A DNA stretch of 64,000 nt from Klebsormidium nitens (GCA_000708835.1 DF237040.1:124001-188000); one strand, 5' to 3'; positions 37,901 to 48,700 are shown, counted from the stretch's first letter. Notes: generated by a model from the letters alone, not told the origin. A program made the numbers and translations.

Positions 37901-40900
37901 AGTTGCTCCAACTAAAGGCTGGAGCGCTTGAACTGGCCTTTCATCTGACAGCCATTCTCCGGGACGTTCAGAAACAGTAAACCTGTAAAGGCCGTCCTTC
38001 ATTATTGGCCTCCTATCAGCCAATTGGAAGGGCGTTCGGGCACGGACAAAGCTCTTCCACACAGGGTATCAGAACCTGTATCTAGCCAGGCTTGCGGTGC
38101 TTGCTCTTGTGAACCAAAGGAGTGACTTCCTGGTTGATGAGCAGGCAGCATCTGTGTGAGGGCAATAAAATTAGATAGTGTCGGCGAAAATGGCGAAAAT
38201 GGTCATGCTCCACTTGTTCGTGAGTGCCCTTGTCTTTGGTCCAAGTTGCCTCCAAATCAGTATCTGCCTGTTCTCTGTGCTTGCTTGATCGACGTTTGAT
38301 GCCCTCAACGATTACCCTAGACATATAAACCTGTGCATTGTAGAAACGCTTCGAAAGGGTCGTTGGCCATTGATTACAGTTTCGTCCTTTGTTTGCTACG
38401 CTGTACTCCGTTTGCTCGACTTCGGCCACTTGTTTTTGATTGGATTCAAGAGAGCAACCCTTCTCCGTCATGCTGTTACGTGTTTGGAATCTCTTGACTG
38501 GACAAGCTTCTAGAGCCTTGTCACTGGACAGTGATGACAGGTATGTGCTGGTCAAAAAAGACCAAGGCGCCATCTTCCCGTCTAACGTTGCGGGCAGAGG
38601 AAAGGTTCAAAGGTGCCACCTGTCGCTTCATCTCTGTACGGAAACTACGTCCTTGGATTGGTGGAGGTTGCAGGTTTTGGAACCGGAGTCCAAGTGTCGT
38701 GTAGATTTCACAATTTTGTGCTTTTTCCCGAACTAAATTTTGAAGGCTTCTTTTCAGCTCCGGTGAACGCCGTTGGGGTGCAACGCTTAGAAACTCGAGA
38801 CCCACGTGGCCATCGGGCGGCATAAGAAGCTCGCTTCAAACCGCCTCCCTAGTGTCACGTTCTTGGCAATCGGTGTACTTGATGGTATTTCGGACGTCTT
38901 TCTGCGTGGATATATTGGCTTCTCGCACTCGCTCATTTTACAAAGCGGCACTTTTATCTGTTCCTGACGCTTGGCCCCCCTTTCAAACAGGATCAACGAG
39001 CCTGGACAGTTCTTTTGCGCCTGCGTGGTTGAACATCTAGAAGCTGAAAGTCGTGTTTTCTAACCATCCGCTTTCCTCTCTCAAATAGGAAATCCACGAG
39101 TCTGGACAGCTCCTTCGCGCCGGCGTGGCTGGGTTTCGGGAACGCGTTCGCCGCTCAGGACGAAAGCGACCAGGCAATGGCGGCATACCGGACTGCAGCT
39201 CGGCTGTTTCCGGGGTAAGGGAGACCGGGCTTCCATTTTCCTTTCGTCTCTTACCCCAACGTGGGCCCAGGATGCGTAAGCTCGGTGACAAGCGTAGTTA
39301 ATAGGTGCGTTCTTCGTTCGATTCCGGAACGCTCTTCCAAGTCCTGCAAAGCGCCGCAGAAGGATGGCAAAAGTATGAACAAGGGCTGAAGATGTGGAGG
39401 AACGAGCTCTCTTGAAGCAAGTTGCCTTGGCCAGAATGCATTTTCACCTCAACTCAGCGGGGCACGTTTCGTAAACTGAATGCTTCGGAACTTTCAACGA
39501 GTTGTAGAGTAGCACCGGCAAAGTTCTTTCAAATTCTAGTGCAGAATTGGGTTCTTTACCGAGCCGCATTGTTTCGTGTCATTATTAGGGATGATCTCAG
39601 ATGTGACCGTCATGAGACTGCCCGTGTGCCCGTCGGTGTGCCCTATCGTTTGGCGAATCGAGCACTCGGCAGAGGTTAGAGAGCACTTGACCAGATTGCT
39701 CCACTCCCGTCAACCCCTCGAATCGTGCTTCCCAAGTCTGCTGAGTGTCACATATCCAGACTGTCGAGCGACGACTATCAATAGCTGAAGGCGCCCTGTA
39801 CTTGTCGTCAGAACAATCTCGACATTTTTAGAATCTTTTAAGCATTGAGTGTCAATCGCCCAAGCAATTTCAGGTTATTGTCGCTTCCAGGTGCCACTGG
39901 CCGGGTTTGTGGAACGGCAACAATTACCAGAAGACGAACGTCCTGACGTCAGCCGAGCAGTTGCTGAAAGATGCCCAAATCCGGAATATTTCAAATCGCA
40001 AAAGCAAAATCCGGTAGTTCGAAAGTCGAGCACGTTGAATGAAAACTCCTTCTCTAGGTGCCACATACCGAGTTTATGCATCGGCATCGAGTACCAGAAG
40101 ACGAACAACCTGAACTTGGCGGAGCTCTGAAGGATGTGCAAACCCCGGCCCTTATTCAAATTGTCATTTCGAAGTTTTTTATGATGCGAGAACCTGAGTA
40201 TTGGTTTTGAACTCCTCCCTCCAGGTGCCACCTACCGAGTCTATGCATCGGCATCGAGTACCAAAAGACGAACAACCTGAACCTAGCGGAGCAGTTTCTG
40301 AAGGACGCCCAAAAGCTGTGCCCCCAGGATCCGCTCATCTACAACGAGCTCGGCGTGCTGTCGTACCGGAACAAGGACCACCGGAAAGCGGAAAGCTGGC
40401 TGCGGAAAGCGCTCTCGCTCGCGCCGGAACCGCTGACCGACGCCTGGGAGGCCACGTGCGTCAACCTGGGGCACGCGCTGCGCAAGCAACGGTGCGGAGT
40501 CGGTCTTGTTGCTTTCTTTTCGTTTCGTTTCGTTCCGTTCCTTTGTGTTCCGTTCCGTTTCTGTTCCGCTGTTTCCCTCGATCCGTTTTTCCTTTAGTTA
40601 TGATGGTACCGGCGGATTTTATTTCCAAACGGGTTCCACATTGAAACGTTGAGAGCCCAGCAAGCATGATGACCAAGCTCTCCTTTCGTGATTTTGGCCT
40701 TTCCTTTTCACTTTCTCTTGTCCTTCTTCGCCAAAGCAATCGACTCAGTACGACAAGGCCCACTTCTGTGGCCTCCGCCCAGAACAGCAGTCTAGTGGAA
40801 AAGGCAGCTCCACCGGGAAGAGCGCCCCGGTGCTTTCTACCGGGCGGAACCTCGTCTAAGAATCCGTCCCTACTTTTTCGCAGAAATTACGCTGAAGCGA

Positions 40901-42467
40901 TCGACTGGTATACGACAAGGCCCTCCCGCGCAACCTTGAGAGAGCTGTCGGGCCTGATTTGTCAGCAGAGAATCTGGTGGTAGTTTGTACCGGGCGTAAA
41001 CATGACGTTACATCGTTCCTTGCCTTTCCGCAGAAAGTACGCCGAAGCAGTCGACTGGTATACGACATGGCCCTCCCGGCGCAACCTCTAGAGGGCTGTT
41101 GATTTGTTTTTTGAGCAAACATTTTCTGATCTATTTCATACCACCAATATCTCGGGCGGCAGTTCCTACCGGCTGTATTACAACAAAACATCGTTCCTTC
41201 GTTTCTGCAGAAAGTATATTGTAGACGGGTATGCGACAAAACCTTCAAAAGGGCCGTTGTTCTTGCATTCTGAGCGGATATTCCGGGTAGTGATTCTGAT
41301 GACAAAACATTGTTCCTTCGTCTCCGCAGAAAATACGCCGAAGCAATTGACTGGTACGATAAGGCTCTGGGCCTGTGTCCCCGCTCCGCCAGCACCTATG
41401 CCGCGCTCGGCTACACGCACCACCTCATGGTGAGCCGTGACGTCACCTTGATGACGTCACGAGGCAGTCACGTGCTTGCATGACCTCAGAATTGGCCCCT
41501 GCAGCGGCCGCTGATTTGTGAGGCGAACGGCCCCACTCGGCGACACAAACGAAGTCAAGAACATGTCGCCGCCTTTTTGGCGGTCAGACCATAGTGTATG
41601 GCTGCTGAACGGAGGCTCGGCTAAAGTCTTCTTTGGCCCGACAAGAGAAGACCACCGGGGTTTGGTAGGCGATTGACTGAATGACGAGTCTCACATTTGC
41701 GAAAAGAAGAAGGCTCTATTGCCTTCTTCTGTTCGCTTTATGGCACGCGGTTGCGTTATTCGCTTTCAAAAAACGATTGATAAAGCTGTCCGCTTCAAGC
41801 CGATGCAGATGCAGGGACTATGCTTGCACTCTTGGCGAGCAAAGCAACAGGGGTTTGTCCGCTGGTTCGCATCTGACGGCCTCTTCAGATTTGCTGAACG
41901 ATTGCAGTTCCTTATTCGTCACGCTTTGACGTCTCGAGAGCCGTTTATACCCGCCTGATGGAGCTGGCTGGATTTTTTTTGAAAGATCTTCTCATAACCT
42001 GAAAACGCTTCTCTACGCGTTGACCCCCTTCTGGTTTGGCAAGCTTTTTGGGAGTTTGGAATGGAGTTCCGCTGACATGGTTGACCAGCTGTTTGGAAAC
42101 GTTCGAAAGCTCCCTTTTTTGACTGCTCTTGTTTTGAACGCAGAAGCGTGTGTGTTGAACGCGGACGCCTCTTGCTTTCGTCATCCTGACATCAGAGCTG
42201 CGGAGCTAGGAGCGTCGTAGTTCTAGTTTTATCTCTTTTTAACGGTTTGCTATGGCTCTAAATTTGAGTTCGTTGCTCCCCTTCTTGCGACCATAGTCAC
42301 AGCTCCTCTTCTTTATTTTCCAGGATCAATTGACTCTTGCGATCGAGTACTACCACAAAGCTCTGGGGCTGAAAGCGGACGACACCTTCACCGCCGAGAT
42401 GCTGACACGCGCGCTCGAGGACGAAGGCGCTCGATTCGGGATGGGCGGGGGAGAAGAATTTCTGTAG
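28985..42467 (+). CDS. APC6: Anaphase-promoting complex subunit 6 (APC6/CDC16), thirteen exons
   Basis: Exons: 28985-29119, 29897-30001, 30487-30612, 30971-31044, 31449-31488, 31739-31784, 32002-32081, 32766-32944, 33496-33696, 39089-39214, 40225-40491, 41330-41429 and 42324-42467. The sum is 1623 nt, or 540 aa, with every phase closing. APC6/CDC16 is a TPR subunit of the APC/C ubiquitin ligase, which drives mitotic exit. Landmarks in order are MNLEKLRSVVRDAL, YKATLRADPYCYEAFEHL, CYDLTKSVLERDPYH, ACMPVHVAAALELRRKNELF, AVAWFAVGAYY, SFAPAWLGFGNAFAAQDESD, LPSLCIGIEYQKTNNLNLAE, LGVLSYRNKDHRKAESWLRK and KYAEAIDWYDKALGLCPRSA, all matching the family's TPR array. Length and order agree with plant and animal CDC16. 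Intron 9 is 5.4 kb. Introns 7, 9, 10 and 11 contain degenerate copies of the following exon's start. Exons are GC-rich and introns T-rich, which helps place borders. Confidence 0.96.
32379..32592 (+). repeat. Two degenerate copies of the APC6 exon 8 start
   Basis: The true exon 8 (32766) contains CAGCGGCTGTTTGAGGAGCG. Copy 1 at about 32387-32418 has a TGCAG acceptor-like end followed by CTGTTTGAGGAGCGCGCTGC. Copy 2 at about 32538-32592 has CAGCGGCTCGCAGCGGCCAT and then GAGGAGCGCGCTGCGGAGCT, ending GCGGTCG. Both lie in intron 7 on the same strand, upstream of the functional exon. Neither continues into the rest of the exon. Confidence 0.75.
33697..39088 (+). other. 5.4-kb APC6 intron 9
   Basis: The donor GC|GTAAGT at 33697 and the acceptor CTCAAATAG at 39088 bound the largest intron in the window, more than five times the other APC6 introns. 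It interrupts the conserved TPR stretch ARRYFA-KSTSLDSSFAPAW. I found no nested gene on either strand: frames are short and without domains. A frame at 35411-35617 (+) has one hydrophobic stretch but no other support. A degenerate copy of exon 10 lies near the 3' end. Confidence 0.7.
38981..39028 (+). repeat. Degenerate copy of APC6 exon 10 start with its own acceptor
   Basis: TTTCAAACAG at 38981-38990 is followed by GATCAACGAGCCTGGACAGT and TCTTTTGCGCCTGCGTGG. The true exon 10 at 39089 starts after TCTCAAATAG with GAAATCCACGAGTCTGGACA and CTCCTTCGCGCCGGCGTGG. Similarity covers the acceptor and about 38 nt of exon, encoding STSLDSSFAPAW in both. The copy then diverges and hits a stop (L-N-I-stop). 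It lies 98 bp upstream of the functional exon. Confidence 0.85.
39860..40330 (+). repeat. Exact 167-bp-period triplication of the APC6 exon 11 acceptor region
   Basis: Three acceptors each followed by GTGCCAC occur with first exon bases at 39891, 40058 and 40225, exactly 167 bp apart. Only the third is functional. Copy 2 preserves the peptide CHIPSLCIGIEYQKTNNLNL almost intact but reaches TGA after A-E-L. Copy 1 is more diverged (CHWPGLWNGNNYQKTNVL...) and keeps AEQLLKDAQ. Similarity includes about 95 nt of exon; the intronic parts of the unit have diverged further. This is a tandem duplication unit spanning intron end plus exon start. Confidence 0.9.
40507..40595. repeat. TTTCG/TTCCG low-complexity stretch in APC6 intron 11
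   Basis: Repeated TTTCGTTTCG and GTTCCGTTCC units directly downstream of the exon 11 donor. The stretch is intronic. Confidence 0.7.
40722..41375 (+). repeat. Five-copy array of the APC6 exon 12 start (four degenerate, one functional)
   Basis: The functional exon starts at 41330 after CTCCGCAG (AAAATACGCCGAAGCAATTG). Upstream acceptor-plus-exon copies start at 40884 (TTTTCGCAG, AAATTACGCTGAAGCGATCG), 41034 (TTCCGCAG, AAAGTACGCCGAAGCAGTCG) and 41211 (TTCTGCAG, AAAGTATATTGTAGACGGGT). A more eroded copy lies at about 40725-40775 (AAAGCAATCGACTCAGTACG). Copies at 40884 and 41034 share a 2-nt insertion (TGGTATACGACA versus TGGTACGATA) that breaks the frame, so they derive from a common degenerate copy. 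The units also share intronic motifs such as TACCGGGCG and ACATCGTTCCTT. Spacings are irregular (about 150, 177 and 119 bp). Confidence 0.9.
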
Positions 42468-43579
42468 AACTCAGTTCCAAGCTTCGACACGTTTGCTCTT
42501 GATGGATCTTACAGAGGAAGCAAGGTCGAAGACCCGCGGGTTATGCAGCGGCCACGCAGCATTTTGAAGTGCTTCCGGAAAAACGGTCTGTCAAACCGCG
42601 ATCTTCTCTTCAGGAGTCGATCTCAAATCGGTCGAATCAATCGTCATCATCAACGGCCGGGTCCATCATTTTTGGGCCGAAATCCCGGCCGCCGGGAATG
42701 ATCATTACACTTCTGGCATTGTCTGCTAAGTCCGAAGTCGGTCCGACCCGGAAGTTGAAAGTTTGAAGTACCTACCGTGGTCCGTGCCTCCTTATACCGT
42801 AAGCACCAACCTTAGTAGTACCGTACTAACATGCCGGTTGGTCATCAATTAATTCAACGGGCGTGTTGGTACGGTACGCAAGCAGCAAAGTGACGGACCA
42901 GATTAGAAGTGCAACACTCTGGGGCCCCACAGCCGTTGATGCGGGAATGGATAAGCACAACCCACATCCAGATCAGGGCCCAGGCACCTTTTGCCGCTTG
43001 CGGCTCCACAACTTTTGCAATCATTTGCTCACGCGCTTTGCGGTACCCAGAGTCAGTAGCTTACGGTACTGTAGTACTGCACTTCAAGCGGTACTGCAGT
43101 ACTGAATCCTGGTACCACTGACTCCTCCAAGCTCCAGTACTGAGCTACGGTACTTATACCGCGTTGAGCGCTCCCTATCTATGACTAGTTAAAGGTATAT
43201 CTAGATAATAATGTGCCAGCGTACGGACCGTATGTACAGTACCTAATACTACCTAGCACCTAGTACCTATTACCTGGTTCTACCAGGATACCTAGCAAGG
43301 TATTGCTGTGAATGTAATAACTAGCTAGGCACGTACGGTAGTGTGAGTCTGACTCTCAGATTGACACACCTACTGCAGTCAGTACAGGCTGACTTTAGGT
43401 ACCTGTGACGAAGAGCTAGAACCTAGAGCAGGCTCGAGTTTCGACCTACTAGGTAGTACGTGAAAACAGATAAAAGCAAAACCTTCTCTTCACATCCTCA
43501 AAACCGCCTGTTTCCACTATTCGGGTACTCCGGTCTCGCCGCAATTCCGGGCAATTGCCAGTACCTCCAGCTTTGCGCC
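42468..43579. promoter_or_regulatory. Upstream region of the Cys-rich secreted protein gene, strikingly GTAC-rich
   Basis: Downstream of APC6 and upstream of the next start codon. From about 42780 to 43570 the tetranucleotide GTAC recurs roughly twenty times by eye (in GGTACC, AGTACT, CGTACGG and similar), against about three expected by chance, together with many CTAG and CCTAG motifs. Several occur in pairs such as GGTACTGTAGTACTG and GGTACTGCAGTACTG. Function is unknown; it could be a promoter motif cluster or a decayed palindromic repeat. Confidence 0.55.
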
Positions 43580-45746
43580 ATGGCGAGCGTCACGCGCAGT
43601 GCTGTGCTCCTCCTGGCGCTTGTCGCGATGGTCGTGAGCGCAACCGCTGCACGGATGGATCCTGTTCAGGTGAGCAAGGCATACCTTCAAAAGTATCTAC
43701 TTTGAGAGGATTGTGAAGTTTGACGGCGATGCGTGCGGTTTGAACCTTTGCCACATGACTGAATCTGGTCAGCCTTCAACGGAGGCCATTGAGCAGATGC
43801 TTTGATTTTGATTGGCAGCAGACCGGTGCCTGAATCGGTTTTGTCAGTGCAAACACATTTCCTTGATTCGAGGGCGCGCAAAATCAGCTCCTCTCTGAAT
43901 GCGTTTCGTGACCAGATTGACTTATACAACCCGCCCTTACATCTGCATCGACCCCTTGTTACCTACTAACACGTACGAGTAGCCACATTCCCCTTTCTGG
44001 AATGAGTCTGATTGCTGTACAATTGAGCCGAGTTGCATGTTCCTTTGCCAGAGAGTCTGATGACCAAGGATGTTACAGGCCAAACCTCCTCTGGTCAAGT
44101 TTGGATTGGAGATCATAGGGCTCTTGGTTCTGCTAAACTTGGCCACTAACTACATTCATCAGGCTTTGCATTGCTAGTCAAATGCACTGACTTGTTAACT
44201 TCTCAACGTCTTGAGAGCTTGCAGCGACCTTTGGTTGACCTAGTCAAATGCACTGACTTGTTAACTTCTCAATGTCTTGAGAGCTTGCAGCGACCTTGGT
44301 TGACCTAGAAACTTATGTCAAAAGTGTCAAGGGATAGCATTCAAGAAGCTTCTATGCAGGATTAATACTTGCGCATACAGCAACTTCTGTGGATGCAAAA
44401 AGATTTCATGTTTGCTTGATTTTTTGCAGGACGTTGCTGCCTCGGAGGCCAGCCCTGACCTCGAGCAGGTGAGCCAACGATTCCAGGAATTTTTGACTCT
44501 GCCAAGAACAGGAGCTTGTGTTTTAGATGGACGCTTTCTTGGTTTAAAGAACAGGAAAAAGCCCTCTTTCGTACACGAGCCTAGCCCGAAACCTGGCGGT
44601 AGTCATAAGATTCTCTGTTTGTTGAAGTTGGCCCTACCAGTCCTTCCTCCTATTCGTGTGGCTGCTTAGTCTGGTCTGATGATCTGCGTGACTTCCATCT
44701 GTTTGAAGCTTGCAGCACCCCGACCCCAAATCATGTCTATGCAAAAACGAAACTTATTTGGAAAGATGTTCGTTCGGCAGCTCCTTTTGAGCGCGTGTTG
44801 ACTATCCAATCGTTGGTTCTTTGCAGGATGCCTTGGAGCTTCCTGGCCGCTCGCAAATGTATGGCTGTCCGAAGATTGCTTCCAGTTGGTGCCAGGGCAG
44901 AACGGGTGTCTGCAACCCCAACGACACGTGAGTTATCCGGCTCGTCACAGGTTTTTTTTGGCGGTTGACCACAGTCGGTTACGGGCTGTTACAAAGCTGG
45001 TTGACTGTCTAATGACCAGACTCGAGCGGTAACCAGGTTTTAAACATGGCTATAACGCGGTTATTGGTCATTAAAGAACCGGAGGGAAGTTTGGTTATTG
45101 AACCTAATTAGCAGCCAAACCTTCCTGTGCGTGCAGTTTTGGGTCACATCTGGCTCCAAACGGTTCAGAGACTTCGGTCGCACAAGTTGTCACTAAGTCC
45201 AGTTTATTTCTGTAGGCTTTGGAAGATCCTGGGTACGTTCTCTGAGCGCGCCACAATGCTCTACGCACCGGAGTCCTTGCTAGGTTTCGGCTAGGAACTG
45301 CGAATGAGTTGCAGCTGTGCGTGAAGGTTCAACCGACTTGTACTGTCGTCACGCGCTTCCGTCTGACTCCGAGTGTCACTCGGAGTTGTTTTTTCGGTTA
45401 CCAAAAAGCAGAAAATCTCGACTCTTGCCCAAACCGAGGCGAGTAAAGGAGTAGTGTACGGGAACGGAAGAGGTCCAATGAGCTACTTTACGGTCCATGC
45501 CAAACTTCGGCTTACATGACGTGAGGCATACTGACCATAGATACAGCCACTAACAACAGCATTCTGCCCGAAAGCGCTTCGTGGAAAGGAAATAACACAG
45601 GCCGTTGCCATTTTTGCAGTGCGCAATGCAAATGCGGCTCGCCCCCCTGGGTCAAGAAGCCGTGGGAGTGGACCATGGGTCGTCTTTGCGACGCCGGGCT
45701 GAAGTGTCAGGTCAAAGGGCAGGATACAGTTTGTGTCCCTAAGTGA
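43580..45746 (+). CDS. Small secreted eight-cysteine protein, four exons (family unknown)
   Basis: Exons 43580-43669, 44430-44468, 44827-44927 and 45620-45746 give 118 aa, with phases 0, 0 and 2 closing exactly. Residues 1-~25 (MASVTRSAVLLLALVAMVVSATA) are a textbook signal peptide. Residues ~26-53 are acidic and lack cysteine, like a propeptide. The last 62 residues hold all eight cysteines from C57 in the pattern C-x7-C-x6-C-x7-C-x-C-x17-C-x5-C-x8-C, presumably four disulfides. I do not recognise the family. The layout fits an apoplastic or defence-type peptide, a matrix protein or a protease inhibitor, but the sequence does not choose among these. Intron 1 carries a recent 66-bp tandem duplication. 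The promoter side is unusually GTAC-rich. Confidence 0.8.
44174..44304. repeat. Nearly identical 66-bp tandem duplication in an intron
   Basis: Two copies begin CTAGTCAAATGCACTGACTT at 44174 and 44240. They differ by one substitution (CAACGTC/CAATGTC) and one T in a homopolymer, so the duplication is recent. It lies in intron 1 of the secreted Cys-rich gene, about 125 bp before exon 2. Confidence 0.95.
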
Positions 45747-48700
45747 CTGATTCCAGAAATAAGTTAGGGCTGACGATGATCAGGGTTGACGGGCTCGGCT
45801 TATGATAGACGGCCGGTTCGTGTCGGCTATTATACAGCGAGTGTTGACGTCGCTTCTGGTAGCATTTCGTCACAAGAGCCGTCAACTGTGCAAGCTTGGT
45901 TTGCCACGTGTGCGCCATGCAGTCAGTCAACCATGTTTGTTACGAAGTTAGGGGCTTTGTGTTTCATCCTTCGTCGTCCAGGGCCGTAAAAAATGACGTT
46001 ATTAGCGCCAAGTCTAGCTCATGCGATTCACTACGACCGGACCACTTTAATCAAGTACAAGTGTTCGGCGGCAATGTCTTGATTGAATGTTGATTTGAGC
46101 GCCCTTTGCGTTTGTGACCCCTCAATCCAGATGTGTTTTTAATATGCAAGACTTCCTAACTCTCAAGTTGACGACAGCCTTTAATTACATGCGATTTGCC
46201 ATGCGAGATATCTTCAATCTCTCAGGCAAGAACACGCACCGAGCCTGGCCGTTTAGGATTGGAGGAGGTTTACGCAAGTGACTTGTATTTGACATGGAAA
46301 CGCAAGATGGTCTGTAAACGGTGCCGTCTCGGGCCGGCGATATGTTCTTGCTTGATATCTGATATGTGTCGTGGAAAGTTCACGTACAGCTTGTCAAGTA
46401 GTCTCGAGATCGATTCGGACAGCAGCGCATTCCAACATCACCGTCCATGCAAAGTTTCCCGGACGTCACCGGCTGCAGCTAGATGATCGCGACCTTCTTT
46501 GCGCATCTGTATTCTGACACTCGAGTGTCATGTCTCGACATTAGAAAGAGTGGAAGGATATAGCGCTTGATTTTGCGTGTCAGAAAAAAGAACAAGAGAA
46601 ACTGGATATACCGTAGAGACATTGTCCATTCGCACTAACTTTAATTATTTTTAGGGCTTGCGAAAAAAGTTTTATTACTTTCGACGCAGGTGCGAAAATG
46701 CGGATCAAAAATAATATCTGTAGAAGCTACAAAACCTGCAAAATGAGGCTAAAAATGGTCCAAATTTGGAAAAAGCGAAAATTCTAATAATATCGTCGAT
46801 GCTGGTGCGAAATGACAAAACGTTCATAAATAGATATTCGCACCAAGGTGGTGCGAATGGACAATGTCTCTACGGTATTCGACTTCAATTATTGCGTTCA
46901 GATCTGCTTTGCCCGGCGCCCTTGGACAAAACACAATGAGCACCTGCGCGATGGTACGTTGGGAGGTGCCCACCTGCCGGCGAAGATCATCCACGGTTGA
47001 TCAATAGAAAACTGCTTTGTAATGTACCTTCTTAAGTCGCACAAGTGCTGAAACCCTCAGAATCGAATTTTTACGGAGTCGTTCTCGGATGACTCACCAA
47101 TGCTTCCGCTCTGCAGTTGTGTAGTATCTGTAGAACATCTTCTTGCCCCCCATTGTCTCTTCCGAGACGCTTGCCCTCAACAAGCGTCAAGTTTTGGGCT
47201 TCGACCGTTGACTTTCTTTTCCATTTCGCAACGGACCGACTGCACCAGCGCGAATCTTCGCCGTCGAGTTGCGAATTCCGAACAGTTTTCCTGACCGGAG
47301 GCAGGATTTTGGTCAGATCAAAGGAGCAAATAACTAGATAAGCAGCTCGATGTTTCGACGTCTCCGAGCAACTCTCCCCCGGCGGATCCCTCTGCCTTAA
47401 TTAAGGCATCTGCTTAGTAAGCGCTGCAATATCCTGCTGCGCGCTCCGCCCACTTACGGCCTGCCACGTGTCACCCTGCCCCTGGGAGCTTGTCCGGGGG
47501 GCTTCTCCCCTGTCTTGGTCATTCCGTGGTACGCAAACAGCTGCCAAAGGCAGCTTAGAGCTTCATATGCGGATGGTGAAAGATGCTGGTATATCAAAGT
47601 TCTCGCTGTACTCCTCTTTTCGAGACTTCCAGGTTCGACTTTGTGCGTGAGAAAAAGAATCGGCAAGGTGGTTGTGACGAAAGCAGAAACTCCGTTTGCC
47701 AGTAGTCGCTCTCTCGATCGCCGTTGTCAATGGAGTCCGCTCACATGAACGTTCCGGCGACTTCTGGCCATTCCGTTTCCGCACGTTTTCCCATTTTGCC
47801 TTGCCTATGTTCTCTCCTCTCAGAGCGTAGGGCCGAACACCGTTCCTTTCCGTGTCGTTCCGTCCTCTCAGACGGGGGACGGAACGGTCAAGTAGCGAGT
47901 GGCGCTTGAGATTGTGGATCCGACACTTGCGAACCTCGTCTAAAATATCTGGTTCCGGTCAGCGCAAGGTATTTCGCCGTCTGGTTTTCTCCTCAGGACT
48001 AGCAAGTAAAATTCTCCTGCCTCAATCGTAGTCGGCTCTCCGTCAGGCAGCCCTTCTTTCCGGCCTCCAAAACGCCCGTTTTGGAATTGATTTTTCTTAA
48101 CCCTGTCGTAAAGCTTTCTAAGTTTGCAGCTTCTAATTTTCGCATGGCAATCGCCCGCAGTTTTCTCGTCCTCAGACTGCGACTACAAAGCAAAGAATGG
48201 CCTATGTAACCCAGGCCCCAATATGTCGAGTCTCCTCTACAAAAGTTCAACTCTTGTATGAAAGCGTGGCTCTTTCTTTTTCAGCCACGTGTCCTGAGGA
48301 CCCAAGCTGTATTTCTTCCGAACTACTTCCGCCTCTGACTTCTGTTCTTAAGGAGGCCGTATCCGAAAGGAAAAATAGTTTCTAAGTGAATCGCAGTCGA
48401 TGTCGAAAGGGCATCTGGTTCTTTACCGCGTACAGAAGCAATCTGGTCAAAAAAGCGCAACATTGATTGTCGAATGAGTGCGTTCCTTGAATAGCAACTG
48501 GCTGAAAGTCAAATCATTTTGAGGATGTAATTACAGCGATGTCTCTCCATTTCTATTGGTATTTCGACAGCAGAGTGATCACGCCAGGATTCTCAGCGAC
48601 TGTCGGACTCGCCAGAGTTTTCAGCCCACCGTCGGGCTTCGGAGCGAGCGGCGTTCGGATCGAGGATGCACGTGGCAAGCAAGTTGCGGGGTTCGAGGAT

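Noticed and set aside
38481-38545. Possible older copy of APC6 exon 10 (CTGGACAGTGATGACAGG)
   Set aside because: Only the CTGGACAG core matches; too short to claim.
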